Assembly: GCA_033344875.1 (NCBI GenBank)
Contig: JAWPMO010000001.1
Location: forward strand, 3,187,595 to 3,251,594
Reading direction: 5' to 3'
Source of the DNA: Ilumatobacteraceae bacterium
GTDB lineage: Bacteria > Actinomycetota > Acidimicrobiia > Acidimicrobiales > Ilumatobacteraceae
DNA length: 64,000 bases
Position numbers and translations under genes: made by a program. Below the pieces are notes generated by a model. That model had not been told where the DNA came from and did not search any database. It saw only the letters and a program-made list of their open reading frames with translations. Shown here one piece after another: positions 32,794 to 41,041 of the stretch (positions are counted from its first letter, which is position 1; every line of letters starts with the position of its first letter).

Positions 32794-33358
32794 CAGGATT
32801 CGGCTGCTCCTCGATCAGGGGTTTCCCAAGCCGCCCGGGTTCGAACCGAGCGATGTCGATCGCAACCTCGAGTGGATGCATCTGTGGGACTGGAATCGTA
32901 GGCTCTCCGAGCGTTCGACGCCTGACTGGGCGCTGTACTGCGAGGCCGCGTTCAGCGGGTTCAACGCAATCGTCACGCGCGACTTCACACAAGCGGAGCA
33001 GGCCGAAGAGATGGTCTGCCTGAGCCATCTTCGGGACTTCCACGTGATCAGCTGGCGGCAACGCATGGAGGATCCCATTTCGGAGTGGGGTCAGCTGCTC
33101 GCGTACCTCCCGGCGATCCGACGCTTCATCGGCCAGCACGACAGTCGGGTGATCTTCCTCCCGGTTCCGACGTTGGCGAACGATCGCAACGTTCACCCAC
33201 CAAAGGAGTTCATCGGGAGGATCGCAAAGAGTCGAGGTCAGTCGGTGCAACAGGTGCGACGCGAGGCCATCGATGCAATGCGAGATTGGGAGACCTATGT
33301 CGAGGACGACCCGGCGAAGTACACGGGTCGGCTCCTGCCAAAGCGCTCGAAGCCATAG
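32765..33358 (+). CDS. PIN-like (DUF5615-type) toxin candidate
   Basis: 197 residues from GTG 32765, overlapping the antitoxin gene. It opens with IRLLLDQGFPKP (first acidic residue of the PIN/Mut7-C fold) and has FNAIVTRDFTQAEQAEEM, the second conserved acidic region. The C-terminal half (VIFLPVP, then IAKSRGQSVQQVRREAIDAM) is not recognised. PIN-like proteins partnered by DUF433 are taken to be RNases. Function is inferred from the fold and from the neighbour. Confidence 0.65.
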   Translation: MVRTSSKQPDRIRLLLDQGFPKPPGFEPSDVDRNLEWMHLWDWNRRLSERSTPDWALYCEAAFSGFNAIVTRDFTQAEQAEEMVCLSHLRDFHVISWRQRMEDPISEWGQLLAYLPAIRRFIGQHDSRVIFLPVPTLANDRNVHPPKEFIGRIAKSRGQSVQQVRREAIDAMRDWETYVEDDPAKYTGRLLPKRSKP

Positions 33359-33379
33359 GCGCCCTTCCCAGACACCCGA

Positions 33380-36300
33380 TCAGAAGCCGATCTCGAGTCC
33401 GGGCGGATCGGGCCGACGCGGATGCTCGAAGGTGGGTCGCTGAGCCAGCGCTTGGTGTTGTGGTGCGAGGTCGTTCTGGTGGATCCAGGTGTTGAGGGGT
33501 TCAGCGAGCAGGGCGTGGTGGCCGCCGGTGTGGTGGAGGTGGTGGGCGGCGTTGATGAGTTGGGCGGGGCGTGGGGTGTGTCCGTTGGCCCAGTCGGCCC
33601 AGGTGTCGAGGGCGTCGAGGCGGTGTTGGGCGTTGAGGAGTCGGTGGTCGTAGCGGTCGAGTTGTCGGGCGAGTTGGCGGTCGATGGTGAGGTGCTGTTG
33701 GAGTCGGTTGCGTTCGGCGCGGAGCTGGTCTCGCTGGTCGAGTAGCGGTTGGGCGCGGCGGGTGATCTCGTCGAGTGCAGTCCGGGCGGTGGTGACGTCG
33801 TTGGCGCAGTCGGCGACGGTGTGTCGGACCGTTCGGCGGTGGAGTCGTCCGGTGGTGGCGAGTTCTCGTTCGGCTTGACGGTGGCGTTGTTGTGCGTGGT
33901 GGAGGTCGTTGGTGACTCTGGTGATGGTGTGGTCGTGGGGTGTGCAGTGTGGTTCGAGGTCGACGAGTTGTCGGGTGAGCTGGTCGATGCGTTGTTGGAG
34001 TTCGAGGTCGCGTTGCTGGTGTGCGGCGGCGTCGGCTCTGGCGTCGGTGAGTTCGTGTCGAGCGTGGTGGTGGAGGTCGTGGAACCAGTCGGGGATCTGA
34101 CACCGCGGCTGCAGTGTTGGTGTGGGCGGGGTGGTGGCGGCGAGTTCGCGGCGGGTGCGGGTGGCGGGGTGGTCAGCGCGGTCGGTCGCGAGGATCTGTT
34201 CGAGGACGTCGATGGCGTCGCTGATGTCGTGGGTGTCGGTGACGACGCAGATCAGGTTCTCGGCTTGGCCGCGGGTGACAGCGACGTACAGGCCGCGGCA
34301 GGTGGTGGCGCCGGTGGCGAGGGTGATGGAGGCGGTGGCGGTGTCTGATTGGTTGCCGGGTTCGGTGGCGGCGTAACCGAGCTGGACGTGTTCGGTGACG
34401 TAGTCGTGGGGGAGGGTGACGGTGCCGTGTCCGTCGATGCGGGTCACGGTCAACTCCCCGTCGGTGGTGATCGTGTTGATGGTCCAGTAGTCGCGGTTGC
34501 GAACGCTGTCGCCGGTCGAGGTGCGCAGGAGGCGTTGGTTGCGTCGGGTTGTGATGACGTCACCGACATGGAGCGTCGCGTCGCCGATGTCGAGGTGTTG
34601 GTCGTCGAGTTGTCCGAGGGTGAGGCGGTGGGTTTGCACCGCCCGGTTGATCGCGTTGACGTGGTTGTTGGTGGTGGTGGTGATCGCGGTGTACTCGTCG
34701 CGTTGGTGGGCGCCGGTCCAGGCTGCGGCGATGTTGTCGAGGTGTTCGGCGAACGGTGCTGCGTGGATGCGGTCGTGGGCTGTGTACGCGTCGAGGCCGG
34801 TGGGGTCGCCGTGTCGCAGTTTGAGGGATGCGGCGGCTTCCCAGTGGTTGTGGAAGCGGTGGATGGTGTCGAGTTCGATGGTGCGCCCGGTCGCGCAGAG
34901 TTCGGCGAACATGCCACCGCGGCCGACGGCGTGAAGTTGGTGCGGGTCGCCGACCAGGGCGAGTCGCCATCGGTGATGGTCGGCGAGCAGGGTGAGGTGG
35001 TGGAGGTCGGCGGTGGCGAGCATCCCGGCCTCGTCGACGATCAAGGTGGTGCCGGCCGGGAGCTGCCAGAACGGGTCGGGTGGTCGGTCTTGGCGGTTGT
35101 GTTCGTAGAGGAGTTTGGCGACGGTGTCCGTTGGCATGCCGGTGCCGGTTTCGAGGACGCGGGCTGCTTTCGCGGTGGGTGCCAACCCGAACACCGGCCG
35201 ACCGTGTCCGGTGAGGTCGGACACGGCGGCATGCAGCATGGTGGTCTTGCCGGCCCCGGCCGGGCCGACCACGAGGACGAGTCGGTCGGTGCCGCCGACC
35301 GCGGCGGCGGCTTCGACCTGCATCACATCCAACCCGTCGCCGTTGATGGTGGTGGAGGGGTTGGGCGGGTCGAGTTGGTGGTCGATCGCCCACACGATGA
35401 TGTGTTCTTCTTGAGCGAGGACGACGGTGCTGGTGTGGTGGCGGGCGGATGGTTCGATCCACACCGACCGCCCATCAGATGTCCGGCGTCGGCTGTGGAT
35501 GTCCTGTGGATCGAGGTCGATGCACGCTTCGAGGACGGTCTCGGTTGCGGACTCGAGGAGTGCGGCCCAGCGGGTGCCGTCAACACCGGGCTGTGGGCGG
35601 ACGGTGTCACACAGGGTTTGGGTGACATCCAGGCGATGCCATGCGGAACGCCGCTCGGCGAGTTCGCTGACGACTTCGCCGACGGTCACATGTTGTCGCT
35701 CGGTCGACCGTGCTTGTGCCGTGAGGTGGATGTCGGCGTTGAGCGTGTCGGCGGTGACGCCCACGGTTGCGGCTTCGGCGAGCCACCGTGACCGCAGATC
35801 CGGGACACCGTTGCCCGTCTTGTGACCACGGGTGTCGGCAGCGGCTTCACGGCCGAGGGCGCCGCGTTCTTTCGGGGTCGGGTCGCGTCCCTCCCGCGCC
35901 CAGAACTCCGCCAACTTCGCCTGGAACGCAGCATCGACCTGGACGGTCCGTTTCGAGAACACCTCCAACACCTCGTCGCCGATGCCGGCGATCTCGGCTT
36001 GGCCCTTGTCGATCTCGCCCCAGGCGACGCGGTAGCGGGCGGTGACCTCGGCGCGCAGCACCGACTGATAGATGCCACCGAGCGCCCGCTGGAACCCCTT
36101 CAACGTGCGCGCGTCGAGCGCCAGCCACCGGCCGTCGCCAGACTGCACTTTGGAGGAGATCACGACATGGGAATGCAACTGCGGATCATCCAGACGGCTC
36201 GTCGTCTGACGGAACACCGCTGCGGTGAGTCCTTGGGTGTCTGGGTGGAGTCGGTGTCCGTTCGACCGGATCCGGGTGGTCGAGCCGTAGCGTTCGATCC

Positions 36301-36673
36301 AGTCGACGACCGCACGGACTGCGATGTCGTGACATTCGGCGAGCCGGTCGTCGCCGGTGAGTGCCCACCACACCGACAACGACTTCGGTGCCGACAACGT
36401 CGCATCGAACCCGGCCACCGCCCGCACCGTCTTCCCCGACTTGATGACCCGATCGATGAGCGGATAACCGAGCGGTGACCCAGAGATCGGGTCACGGCCC
36501 CCCAACAGCGCTTCGAGCGCGTCGGTGGTGACCTCGCCCTGAAGTCCGAGCAGGTCGGCCTGTCGGCCGGTCCATTGGCCGGGGAGTTCGGAGTCGGCTT
36601 GAGTCAGGTACCGGGTGTAGTACTGCGCCGTCGCTGCCGCGGTCGACGCGTAGAGGGTCGTCACTCGCAGCAT
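33380..36673 (-). CDS. MobF (TrwC/TraA-type) relaxase-helicase
   Basis: 1,097 residues from ATG 36673; the ORF extends to 37042 but that part overlaps the regulator gene. Relaxase domain: paired Tyr18/Tyr19 (QYYTRYL), FDATLSAPKSLSVWW at 89-103, and the HUH-like LHSHVV (His167, His169). Helicase domain: Walker A GPAGAGKTT at 470-478, Walker B LIVDEAGM near 546, GDPHQLHAVG near 575, and a UvrD-like LYVAVTRGQAEN near 795. The C-terminal 250 residues are Arg/His-rich coiled coil. This enzyme nicks oriT and unwinds the strand for transfer. Confidence 0.93.
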   Translation of the reverse strand: MLRVTTLYASTAAATAQYYTRYLTQADSELPGQWTGRQADLLGLQGEVTTDALEALLGGRDPISGSPLGYPLIDRVIKSGKTVRAVAGFDATLSAPKSLSVWWALTGDDRLAECHDIAVRAVVDWIERYGSTTRIRSNGHRLHPDTQGLTAAVFRQTTSRLDDPQLHSHVVISSKVQSGDGRWLALDARTLKGFQRALGGIYQSVLRAEVTARYRVAWGEIDKGQAEIAGIGDEVLEVFSKRTVQVDAAFQAKLAEFWAREGRDPTPKERGALGREAAADTRGHKTGNGVPDLRSRWLAEAATVGVTADTLNADIHLTAQARSTERQHVTVGEVVSELAERRSAWHRLDVTQTLCDTVRPQPGVDGTRWAALLESATETVLEACIDLDPQDIHSRRRTSDGRSVWIEPSARHHTSTVVLAQEEHIIVWAIDHQLDPPNPSTTINGDGLDVMQVEAAAAVGGTDRLVLVVGPAGAGKTTMLHAAVSDLTGHGRPVFGLAPTAKAARVLETGTGMPTDTVAKLLYEHNRQDRPPDPFWQLPAGTTLIVDEAGMLATADLHHLTLLADHHRWRLALVGDPHQLHAVGRGGMFAELCATGRTIELDTIHRFHNHWEAAASLKLRHGDPTGLDAYTAHDRIHAAPFAEHLDNIAAAWTGAHQRDEYTAITTTTNNHVNAINRAVQTHRLTLGQLDDQHLDIGDATLHVGDVITTRRNQRLLRTSTGDSVRNRDYWTINTITTDGELTVTRIDGHGTVTLPHDYVTEHVQLGYAATEPGNQSDTATASITLATGATTCRGLYVAVTRGQAENLICVVTDTHDISDAIDVLEQILATDRADHPATRTRRELAATTPPTPTLQPRCQIPDWFHDLHHHARHELTDARADAAAHQQRDLELQQRIDQLTRQLVDLEPHCTPHDHTITRVTNDLHHAQQRHRQAERELATTGRLHRRTVRHTVADCANDVTTARTALDEITRRAQPLLDQRDQLRAERNRLQQHLTIDRQLARQLDRYDHRLLNAQHRLDALDTWADWANGHTPRPAQLINAAHHLHHTGGHHALLAEPLNTWIHQNDLAPQHQALAQRPTFEHPRRPDPPGLEIGF

Positions 36674-36759
36674 GTCCGCTCCCGAGGACTCGCGGGCACC
36701 TGTCTGTGTGGTGGGGGTGTGGTGATAGTCGGGAAGGTGTTCATGGTGGCGAGGTGTGG

Positions 36760-37164
36760 TCAGGGCGTGAGGGGGAGGGCGAGCTGGGCGGTGGTCGCGG
36801 TGGAGCGGGAAGGGGGTAGTGCGCTTGAGGTGAGAGGCGGTGTCTGGCTGAGGTCGTCGACGGTGACGGAGGTGGGGACGGAGAGCGTGTAGGTGCCGAT
36901 CGCGTAGACACCGGTCGCGGTCCGCGACTGGGAACCCTCGACGAGCCCGGCGCGACGGAGACGGTTCAGGGCGCGGGCCACCGTGTCTTTCGCCAGACCG
37001 AGCTGGGCGGCCAACGACCGGACCGACACCGACGCTCGACACCCATCACCGCAGTCGGTCGACTCGAGCAGGAGCTGTTCGAACACGACCCACGCGGACG
37101 GGTCAAGCCGGCGACGCAACTCGACCGTGCCCGCGGTCAACACCAGTCGACGCTCAGTCGACAT
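36760..37164 (-). CDS. Winged-helix regulator upstream of the relaxase
   Basis: 134 residues from ATG 37164. The HTH is clear: VSVRSLAAQLGLAKDTVARALNRLRRAGLVEG, followed by a wing and a Thr/Ser-rich tail. The start overlaps the stop region of the small HTH gene by 11 bp, and the relaxase begins 86 nt after its stop, forming one operon. A role as an auxiliary oriT or copy-control factor, or as relaxase repressor, is likely from position (TrwA-like slot), though the fold differs from ribbon-helix-helix TrwA. Confidence 0.75.
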   Translation of the reverse strand: MSTERRLVLTAGTVELRRRLDPSAWVVFEQLLLESTDCGDGCRASVSVRSLAAQLGLAKDTVARALNRLRRAGLVEGSQSRTATGVYAIGTYTLSVPTSVTVDDLSQTPPLTSSALPPSRSTATTAQLALPLTP

Positions 37165-37435
37165 CAGCTGGGACCTTGACCGAGACATCCTCCGGGATGA
37201 CGGCGTCACAGAGCCGCACGACCCGCCCCGTAAAAGCGAGTTCGAGCAGCGCCCAGCGCGGGACCCGCAAACAGCCACCCAACCGGATGACGGGCAGGCC
37301 CGAGACACCGCCCGTGGCGTCATACTCGCCGGCCAACTGATAGGCCAGCGACCGGCCGATCCGCAACACACCCGCGGCCTCCTCCACCGTCAACAACGGT
37401 GTCGCCGGCACCCCCAACATCACGGACGCATCCAT
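37154..37435 (-). CDS. Excisionase-like HTH_17 DNA-binding protein
   Basis: 93 residues. LLTVEEAAGVLRIGRSLAYQLAGEYDATGGVSGLPVIRLGGCLRVPRWALLE is the winged MerR-like HTH of excisionase (Xis)/HTH_17 proteins. It is first in the operon with the winged-helix regulator and relaxase, and sits next to the phased repeats. It is the only Xis candidate in the element, so it probably directs excision or binds the array at 37.5 kb. Confidence 0.8.
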   Translation of the reverse strand: MDASVMLGVPATPLLTVEEAAGVLRIGRSLAYQLAGEYDATGGVSGLPVIRLGGCLRVPRWALLELAFTGRVVRLCDAVIPEDVSVKVPADVD

Positions 37436-37505
37436 CAGACCGTCCGACTTACACCCCTGTCATTTCCGAGGCAAGACCCCCCAAATCGGGTCGGTCGTCC
37501 GGCCA

Positions 37506-37555
37506 GTGTCCGTGAGTGTCCTCTGGTGTCCGTGCGTGTCCGTGAGTGTCCGTAC
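37506..37555 (+). repeat. Five GTGTC(C) repeats at exact 10-bp spacing
   Basis: GTGTCC starts at 37506, 37516, 37526, 37536 and 37546; four copies read GTGTCCGT. The exact helical-turn period puts all copies on one face of the DNA, as for iterons or cooperative repressor sites. The array is about 70 bp upstream of the Xis-like gene start (minus strand). Confidence 0.7.
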
Positions 37556-37576
37556 GTCCGGAAACATAGTGACGAA

Positions 37577-37598
37577 TGTCACATCCAGGGATGTGACA
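37577..37598. promoter_or_regulatory. Perfect 22-bp palindrome
   Basis: TGTCACATCC and GGATGTGACA are perfect inverted 10-mers around AG. It lies 22 bp from the phased array. Possible roles are an operator for the HTH protein, a relaxase-side inverted repeat of oriT, or a replication-initiator site. Confidence 0.55.
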
Positions 37599-37875
37599 GC
37601 AATCTTGGGACACGGACTCCCAACACGGCCCGAGATCAGCCAGCGGGTTCGAGAGGAGTGATAATGCGGTGTCCTCGAGCGCCGCGAACGCCACCACTTC
37701 GCCGGCTCTGCATCGCGGGCGCTAGCGATCCGGGCCGTGATTATCGCCTGGGTCTGGCGACCTGTAGCGCTCCGCGGACGTGCCGCTCTCGCGTGGGCCT
37801 CGGCGCATTGTCGGACCGCGATTATGCGCTCGCTGGGATGCCTGGCGGTCGTGGGGTTTGCATGCGCGCGGCGTA

Positions 37876-37897
37876 GCCCGAGTGCTGCCGCTCGGGC
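37876..37897 (-). terminator. Hairpin after the 530-aa membrane protein gene
   Basis: GCCCGAG and CTCGGGC form a 7-bp stem with an 8-nt loop, 24 nt beyond the stop on the minus strand. There is no T-tract, so terminator function is uncertain. Confidence 0.3.
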
Positions 37898-37920
37898 CTG
37901 CCGCGTGCTGATGCTGTCGA

Positions 37921-39513
37921 TCAGAAATCGTAGGAGCTTGGCGCAGTGGTCGACATTCCAGTCTTTCCGTCGCCGGTGGTGTAGTTGATCTGTGGCGGTT
38001 GTTCGCCGGCGGGAACGTTGATCCGGGTGAACCGGCCTGCTGCGGTCGTGACCTGCTGGTCGATCTGGGCCGTAGTGGTGGCTGGCTGCGCCTGTGACGG
38101 GTCGGTGACGATTCCGGACGGGCTGAGCGTCGGTTCGCCGAGCCGTTCTGCTTCAGCGGTGTCGTCCCATGCGATGAGGATGGTCTGTCCGTTGATGTCG
38201 AACGCAGCCAGAATGCTGTGCTGGTAGGCGCCACCGAGTGAGGTCTCGCTGAACGAGAGTCGGCATCGCTCGATCGGCGCGTCGACGCAGATGGCGATCG
38301 CGCCGCTGCCGGTTTCGCCTGGTGTGAGGCTCCGGACGGACACGGTGAGGCCGTCGTCGAAGGTCGTCTGGTCGAGGACGTCGAGGCGGGCGGCGGTGGT
38401 GGTGATCGCGGCGCCGGCTGCGGCGAACTCGTCGCTGGACACCTGAGTGATGCCTTCGGCGACGGCGATGACTTCCTCGGACGGGGCGCGTCCGGTGACG
38501 GAGATGATGGCGTCGCCGTCGATCCATTCGACGCTCGTGAACGGGCCGAGACTGTCGGGTGCTTGGATCCGAACGAGGCGTTCGATGCCGCCGATGATCC
38601 GGCGTTCGTAGCCGTCGCCTCGGGCTTGCATCGTGTCGAGAGTGTCTCCGGAGGTGTTCGGCATGCTGGCGGCGCTGATGAAACCGCCGGGGAGGCCATC
38701 GGTTCGAGTAAGGCCGAGACCCGTAGCGACCGTGTTGTCCATGACGACCGGGTTCGGATCCTGTCGGTTGAAGCCGGGCAGGGCGCCGTCGGGGAGGTTG
38801 ACCGTCGGGCCCGCGGCATCGAGGACGAGCGCCTCGGCAGCGGCGAGTGTGTCATTGACGGAGAGGTTCCTGCCTCGTGCTGACACGATCCAGTCGCCCT
38901 CGACCCAGGTGACCACGATGCCCTCACCGGAGTCGAAACTCATCGCCGGCTGGCCATGGATCGTGGCGTTCGGTCGAAGTTCGAGATCGGGTTGGCTCGC
39001 AGCAGGCTGGACCGAGACACTGAACTGCGACACGCCCCGGTCCTCGGTGCTCAGCCAGCGGCCGACGTCGGGATCGGCGCTTGGTGTGGCCGGGTAGGCG
39101 GCAAGGTTCGTAATCTCGTACCCCTCGGGAACGTAGGTGGGAAGCACGAACCCGGTCGCTGTTGCGAGCGGATCGGCAGATGCTGTTGTGGTGGTCGTCG
39201 GGTCAGTGGGGCCCGATGTGGTCGGACCGGTGGCCGAGGGTGCTGAGGCATCCGGCGACGAGTCCGAGACCGCCGGATCGTCGGATTGCCGCATGACGGT
39301 GAGGCCGCCGATGCCGACGACGAGCACGGCTGCTGCGGCGGCTCCGACGATTAGCCGCGGTCGGTCGTTCGCGGGCTGGTACTGATCGAGGAGGTTCGGG
39401 TCGGTGGGTGCGGTCCGAGTGGCTGGTGCGGTGTCCATGATGGCGGCGAGGGCGCCGTGGAGTGGGCGCTTGAGGTCGGCGTCGTTGGCTCGTCGGGTGT
39501 GGAGGTCGTTCAT
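37921..39513 (-). CDS. Single-pass membrane protein paired with an ECF sigma factor
   Basis: 530 residues. A cytosolic N-terminus of about 50 residues precedes one helix (RLIVGAAAAAVLVVGIGGLTV). A Ser/Thr/Pro-rich linker and a 430-residue exo-domain follow. The exo-domain has no recognised motif but includes repeated SVTVRSLTPGETG-like beta segments and TTTT linkers. ATG overlaps the sigma-factor stop (ATGA). The layout matches membrane anti-sigma/sensor proteins, with the short N-terminus as the sigma-binding part; no zinc (HxxxCxxC) motif is seen. Confidence 0.75.
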   Translation of the reverse strand: MNDLHTRRANDADLKRPLHGALAAIMDTAPATRTAPTDPNLLDQYQPANDRPRLIVGAAAAAVLVVGIGGLTVMRQSDDPAVSDSSPDASAPSATGPTTSGPTDPTTTTTASADPLATATGFVLPTYVPEGYEITNLAAYPATPSADPDVGRWLSTEDRGVSQFSVSVQPAASQPDLELRPNATIHGQPAMSFDSGEGIVVTWVEGDWIVSARGRNLSVNDTLAAAEALVLDAAGPTVNLPDGALPGFNRQDPNPVVMDNTVATGLGLTRTDGLPGGFISAASMPNTSGDTLDTMQARGDGYERRIIGGIERLVRIQAPDSLGPFTSVEWIDGDAIISVTGRAPSEEVIAVAEGITQVSSDEFAAAGAAITTTAARLDVLDQTTFDDGLTVSVRSLTPGETGSGAIAICVDAPIERCRLSFSETSLGGAYQHSILAAFDINGQTILIAWDDTAEAERLGEPTLSPSGIVTDPSQAQPATTTAQIDQQVTTAAGRFTRINVPAGEQPPQINYTTGDGKTGMSTTAPSSYDF

Positions 39514-40055
39514 GAGAGTTCCTTTCGGAGTTGGAACCGCGCTCGGGACAGGTGGCGGCGCACGGTCGCTGGCGCGATGTCGAGCAGGTGGGCGACCTCG
39601 CGGGAGTCGAGGTCTTCCCAGTAGGTGAAGTAGACGACGGCGCGCTGTTGCACGCTGAGTTCGGCAACGGCACGCCGGATGTCGAGCTCTGTACCCGAGG
39701 CTTCGACGGTCGCTGTCGGTGAGCTGGCGGCCGCGCGGAGGTCACGTTCTTGACGGCGTCTCTGAGACCGGTGTTGATCGGTTGCCGCGTTGGTGACCGA
39801 TCGCATCAGGTAGGCACGAACGTTCGGGATCGATTGGCCGTCGTCGAGTCGTTGCGTCACTCGGTGGAACGCGATGGAAACGATGTCGTGGGCATCGTGC
39901 GGCCCGACGAGCAAGGTGGCGTACCGTGTGAGATCTGCCGCGTGCTGGCGCCACAGATCACCGTGAGGCAGAGACGGCTCAGGCTCGTGTGCGTCCTGGT
40001 GCGGTGCCCATGAACTGGGTCGAGGCGGATTGTCGCTTCTCGGTGGATGAGTCAT
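39510..40055 (-). CDS. ECF-type RNA polymerase sigma factor
   Basis: 181 residues from ATG 40055. Region 2 contains AADLTRYATLLVGPHDAHDIVSIAFHRVTQRL, and region 4 contains VAELSVQQRAVVYFTYWEDLDSREVAHLLDIAPATVRRHLSRARFQL, the sigma70 region 4 HTH. It overlaps the following membrane-protein gene by 4 bp, so the pair is co-expressed. It is divergent from the second ECF pair starting at 40490. Confidence 0.9.
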   Translation of the reverse strand: MTHPPRSDNPPRPSSWAPHQDAHEPEPSLPHGDLWRQHAADLTRYATLLVGPHDAHDIVSIAFHRVTQRLDDGQSIPNVRAYLMRSVTNAATDQHRSQRRRQERDLRAAASSPTATVEASGTELDIRRAVAELSVQQRAVVYFTYWEDLDSREVAHLLDIAPATVRRHLSRARFQLRKELS

Positions 40056-40489
40056 CACACCTTCAAGACGTCACGGGTGGGCTCACGCGTGCACACCGAG
40101 TCAGATTATTGGTCACCACGAGCGTGCCGCCGTCGCACGTCGCCGACTCCGGCAACAGTTACGGCGCCGCTACGGACCACTCGGCATCGACACTGGCCCG
40201 GGTGCTCGTACAAGCACGCAGAATCGGCAACAGCGCGAAGCGGAGGTCCGTGGCGAGCCGCACAGAACGCGCGCTCCGTAATCCCGGTCGAGAATGGCGA
40301 GCACGCGCTGCACAGCGGCCCGTTCGTGACATGGAAGATTCCGGCCGCCGAGCGGTCGGCGCATGCGATCTCGTCCGGCGATCGCAGTCGATGGTGAACG
40401 CTTGGTCTCGTGCGGGGTCCACCACGACCGCCGGAACTTTCTTGAGGTTTTGTGAACAGGGTGAGTTGGTTCGGGCAACAGTGGGTGTG
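40056..40489. other. 434-bp divergent intergenic region between two ECF sigma genes
   Basis: No supported gene. ORFs here are short, overlap in several frames and show no domain. It must contain the promoters of both ECF operons, but no shared -35 motif such as AAC could be identified with confidence. Confidence 0.4.
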
Positions 40490-41041
40490 ATGTGCGATCA
40501 GATCGACTCGGCCGTGCCTCGCCGCGGGATCGACGCAACCCGGGTTGTTGGTGGTTGGTTTGATCTGCATGTCGAGACGATTCACTCGTATGTTGCTCGT
40601 CGCGTGGGCGACGAGGCGGCCCGTGATGTGACGGCCGAGACGTTCAAGGTCGCGTTGGAGCAGTTCAATCGGTTCGATCCGAAGCTGGGCGGTGAGCGGG
40701 CGTGGCTGTATGGGATCGCATCGAATCTGCTGCGTCGTCATTGGCGAACCGAGCAGCGCCGCTTACGAGCGCAGCTTCGACATGCCGGTAGCGATCGGGT
40801 TCCTGGTGATCCTCTGATCGCGGTGGATGCCCGGGTCGACGCCGAGCGAAGGTGGGGGCAGGTGATAGCGGCGGTGGAGGACCTCGAACCCGAGGACCGG
40901 GACTTGCTGGTGTTGATCGCGTGGGAGCGCTGCACGAGCGGCGAGGCAGCCCAGGCCCTCGGGATCCCTGCCGGCACTGTGCGATCGCGACTGAGTCGGA
41001 TCCGCACCCAGCTACGCAATGAGCGAGGAGCACCACAATGA
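40490..41041 (+). CDS. ECF-type RNA polymerase sigma factor (second)
   Basis: 183 residues from ATG 40490 (GTG at 40481 is an alternative; the ORF is open further upstream without conserved residues). Region 2: WFDLHVETIHSYVARRVGDEAARDVTAETFKVALEQFNRFDP. Region 4: VEDLEPEDRDLLVLIAWERCTSGEAAQALGIPAGTVRSRLSRIRTQLRNE. It overlaps the next gene by ATGA. It is only distantly similar to the first ECF factor in the element. Confidence 0.9.
   Translation: MCDQIDSAVPRRGIDATRVVGGWFDLHVETIHSYVARRVGDEAARDVTAETFKVALEQFNRFDPKLGGERAWLYGIASNLLRRHWRTEQRRLRAQLRHAGSDRVPGDPLIAVDARVDAERRWGQVIAAVEDLEPEDRDLLVLIAWERCTSGEAAQALGIPAGTVRSRLSRIRTQLRNERGAPQ

Larger units (their letters stand above)
37436..37920. other. 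485-bp non-coding segment with repeats and palindromes (oriT/ori candidate)
   Basis: No convincing gene is seen on either strand. The segment lies between the Xis-like gene and a surface-protein gene. It holds the five-copy 10-bp array (37506-37555), a perfect palindrome (37577-37598) and a hairpin (37876-37897). This is the one long non-coding stretch next to the mobilization operon and the most likely place for oriT or a plasmid-type origin. Confidence 0.5.

Noticed and set aside
33422-35791. Long plus-strand ORFs (up to 480 codons) opposite the relaxase
   Set aside because: They are Val/Gly-rich mirror images of the relaxase coding strand with no domains; the minus-strand frame has all catalytic motifs.
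37503-37560. CRISPR array
   Set aside because: Repeats are only about 8 bp at 10-bp period with no spacers and no cas genes.
37449-37697. 82-codon minus ORF across the phased repeats
   Set aside because: Its repeat-encoded residues follow from the DNA array; no start signal or conserved feature.
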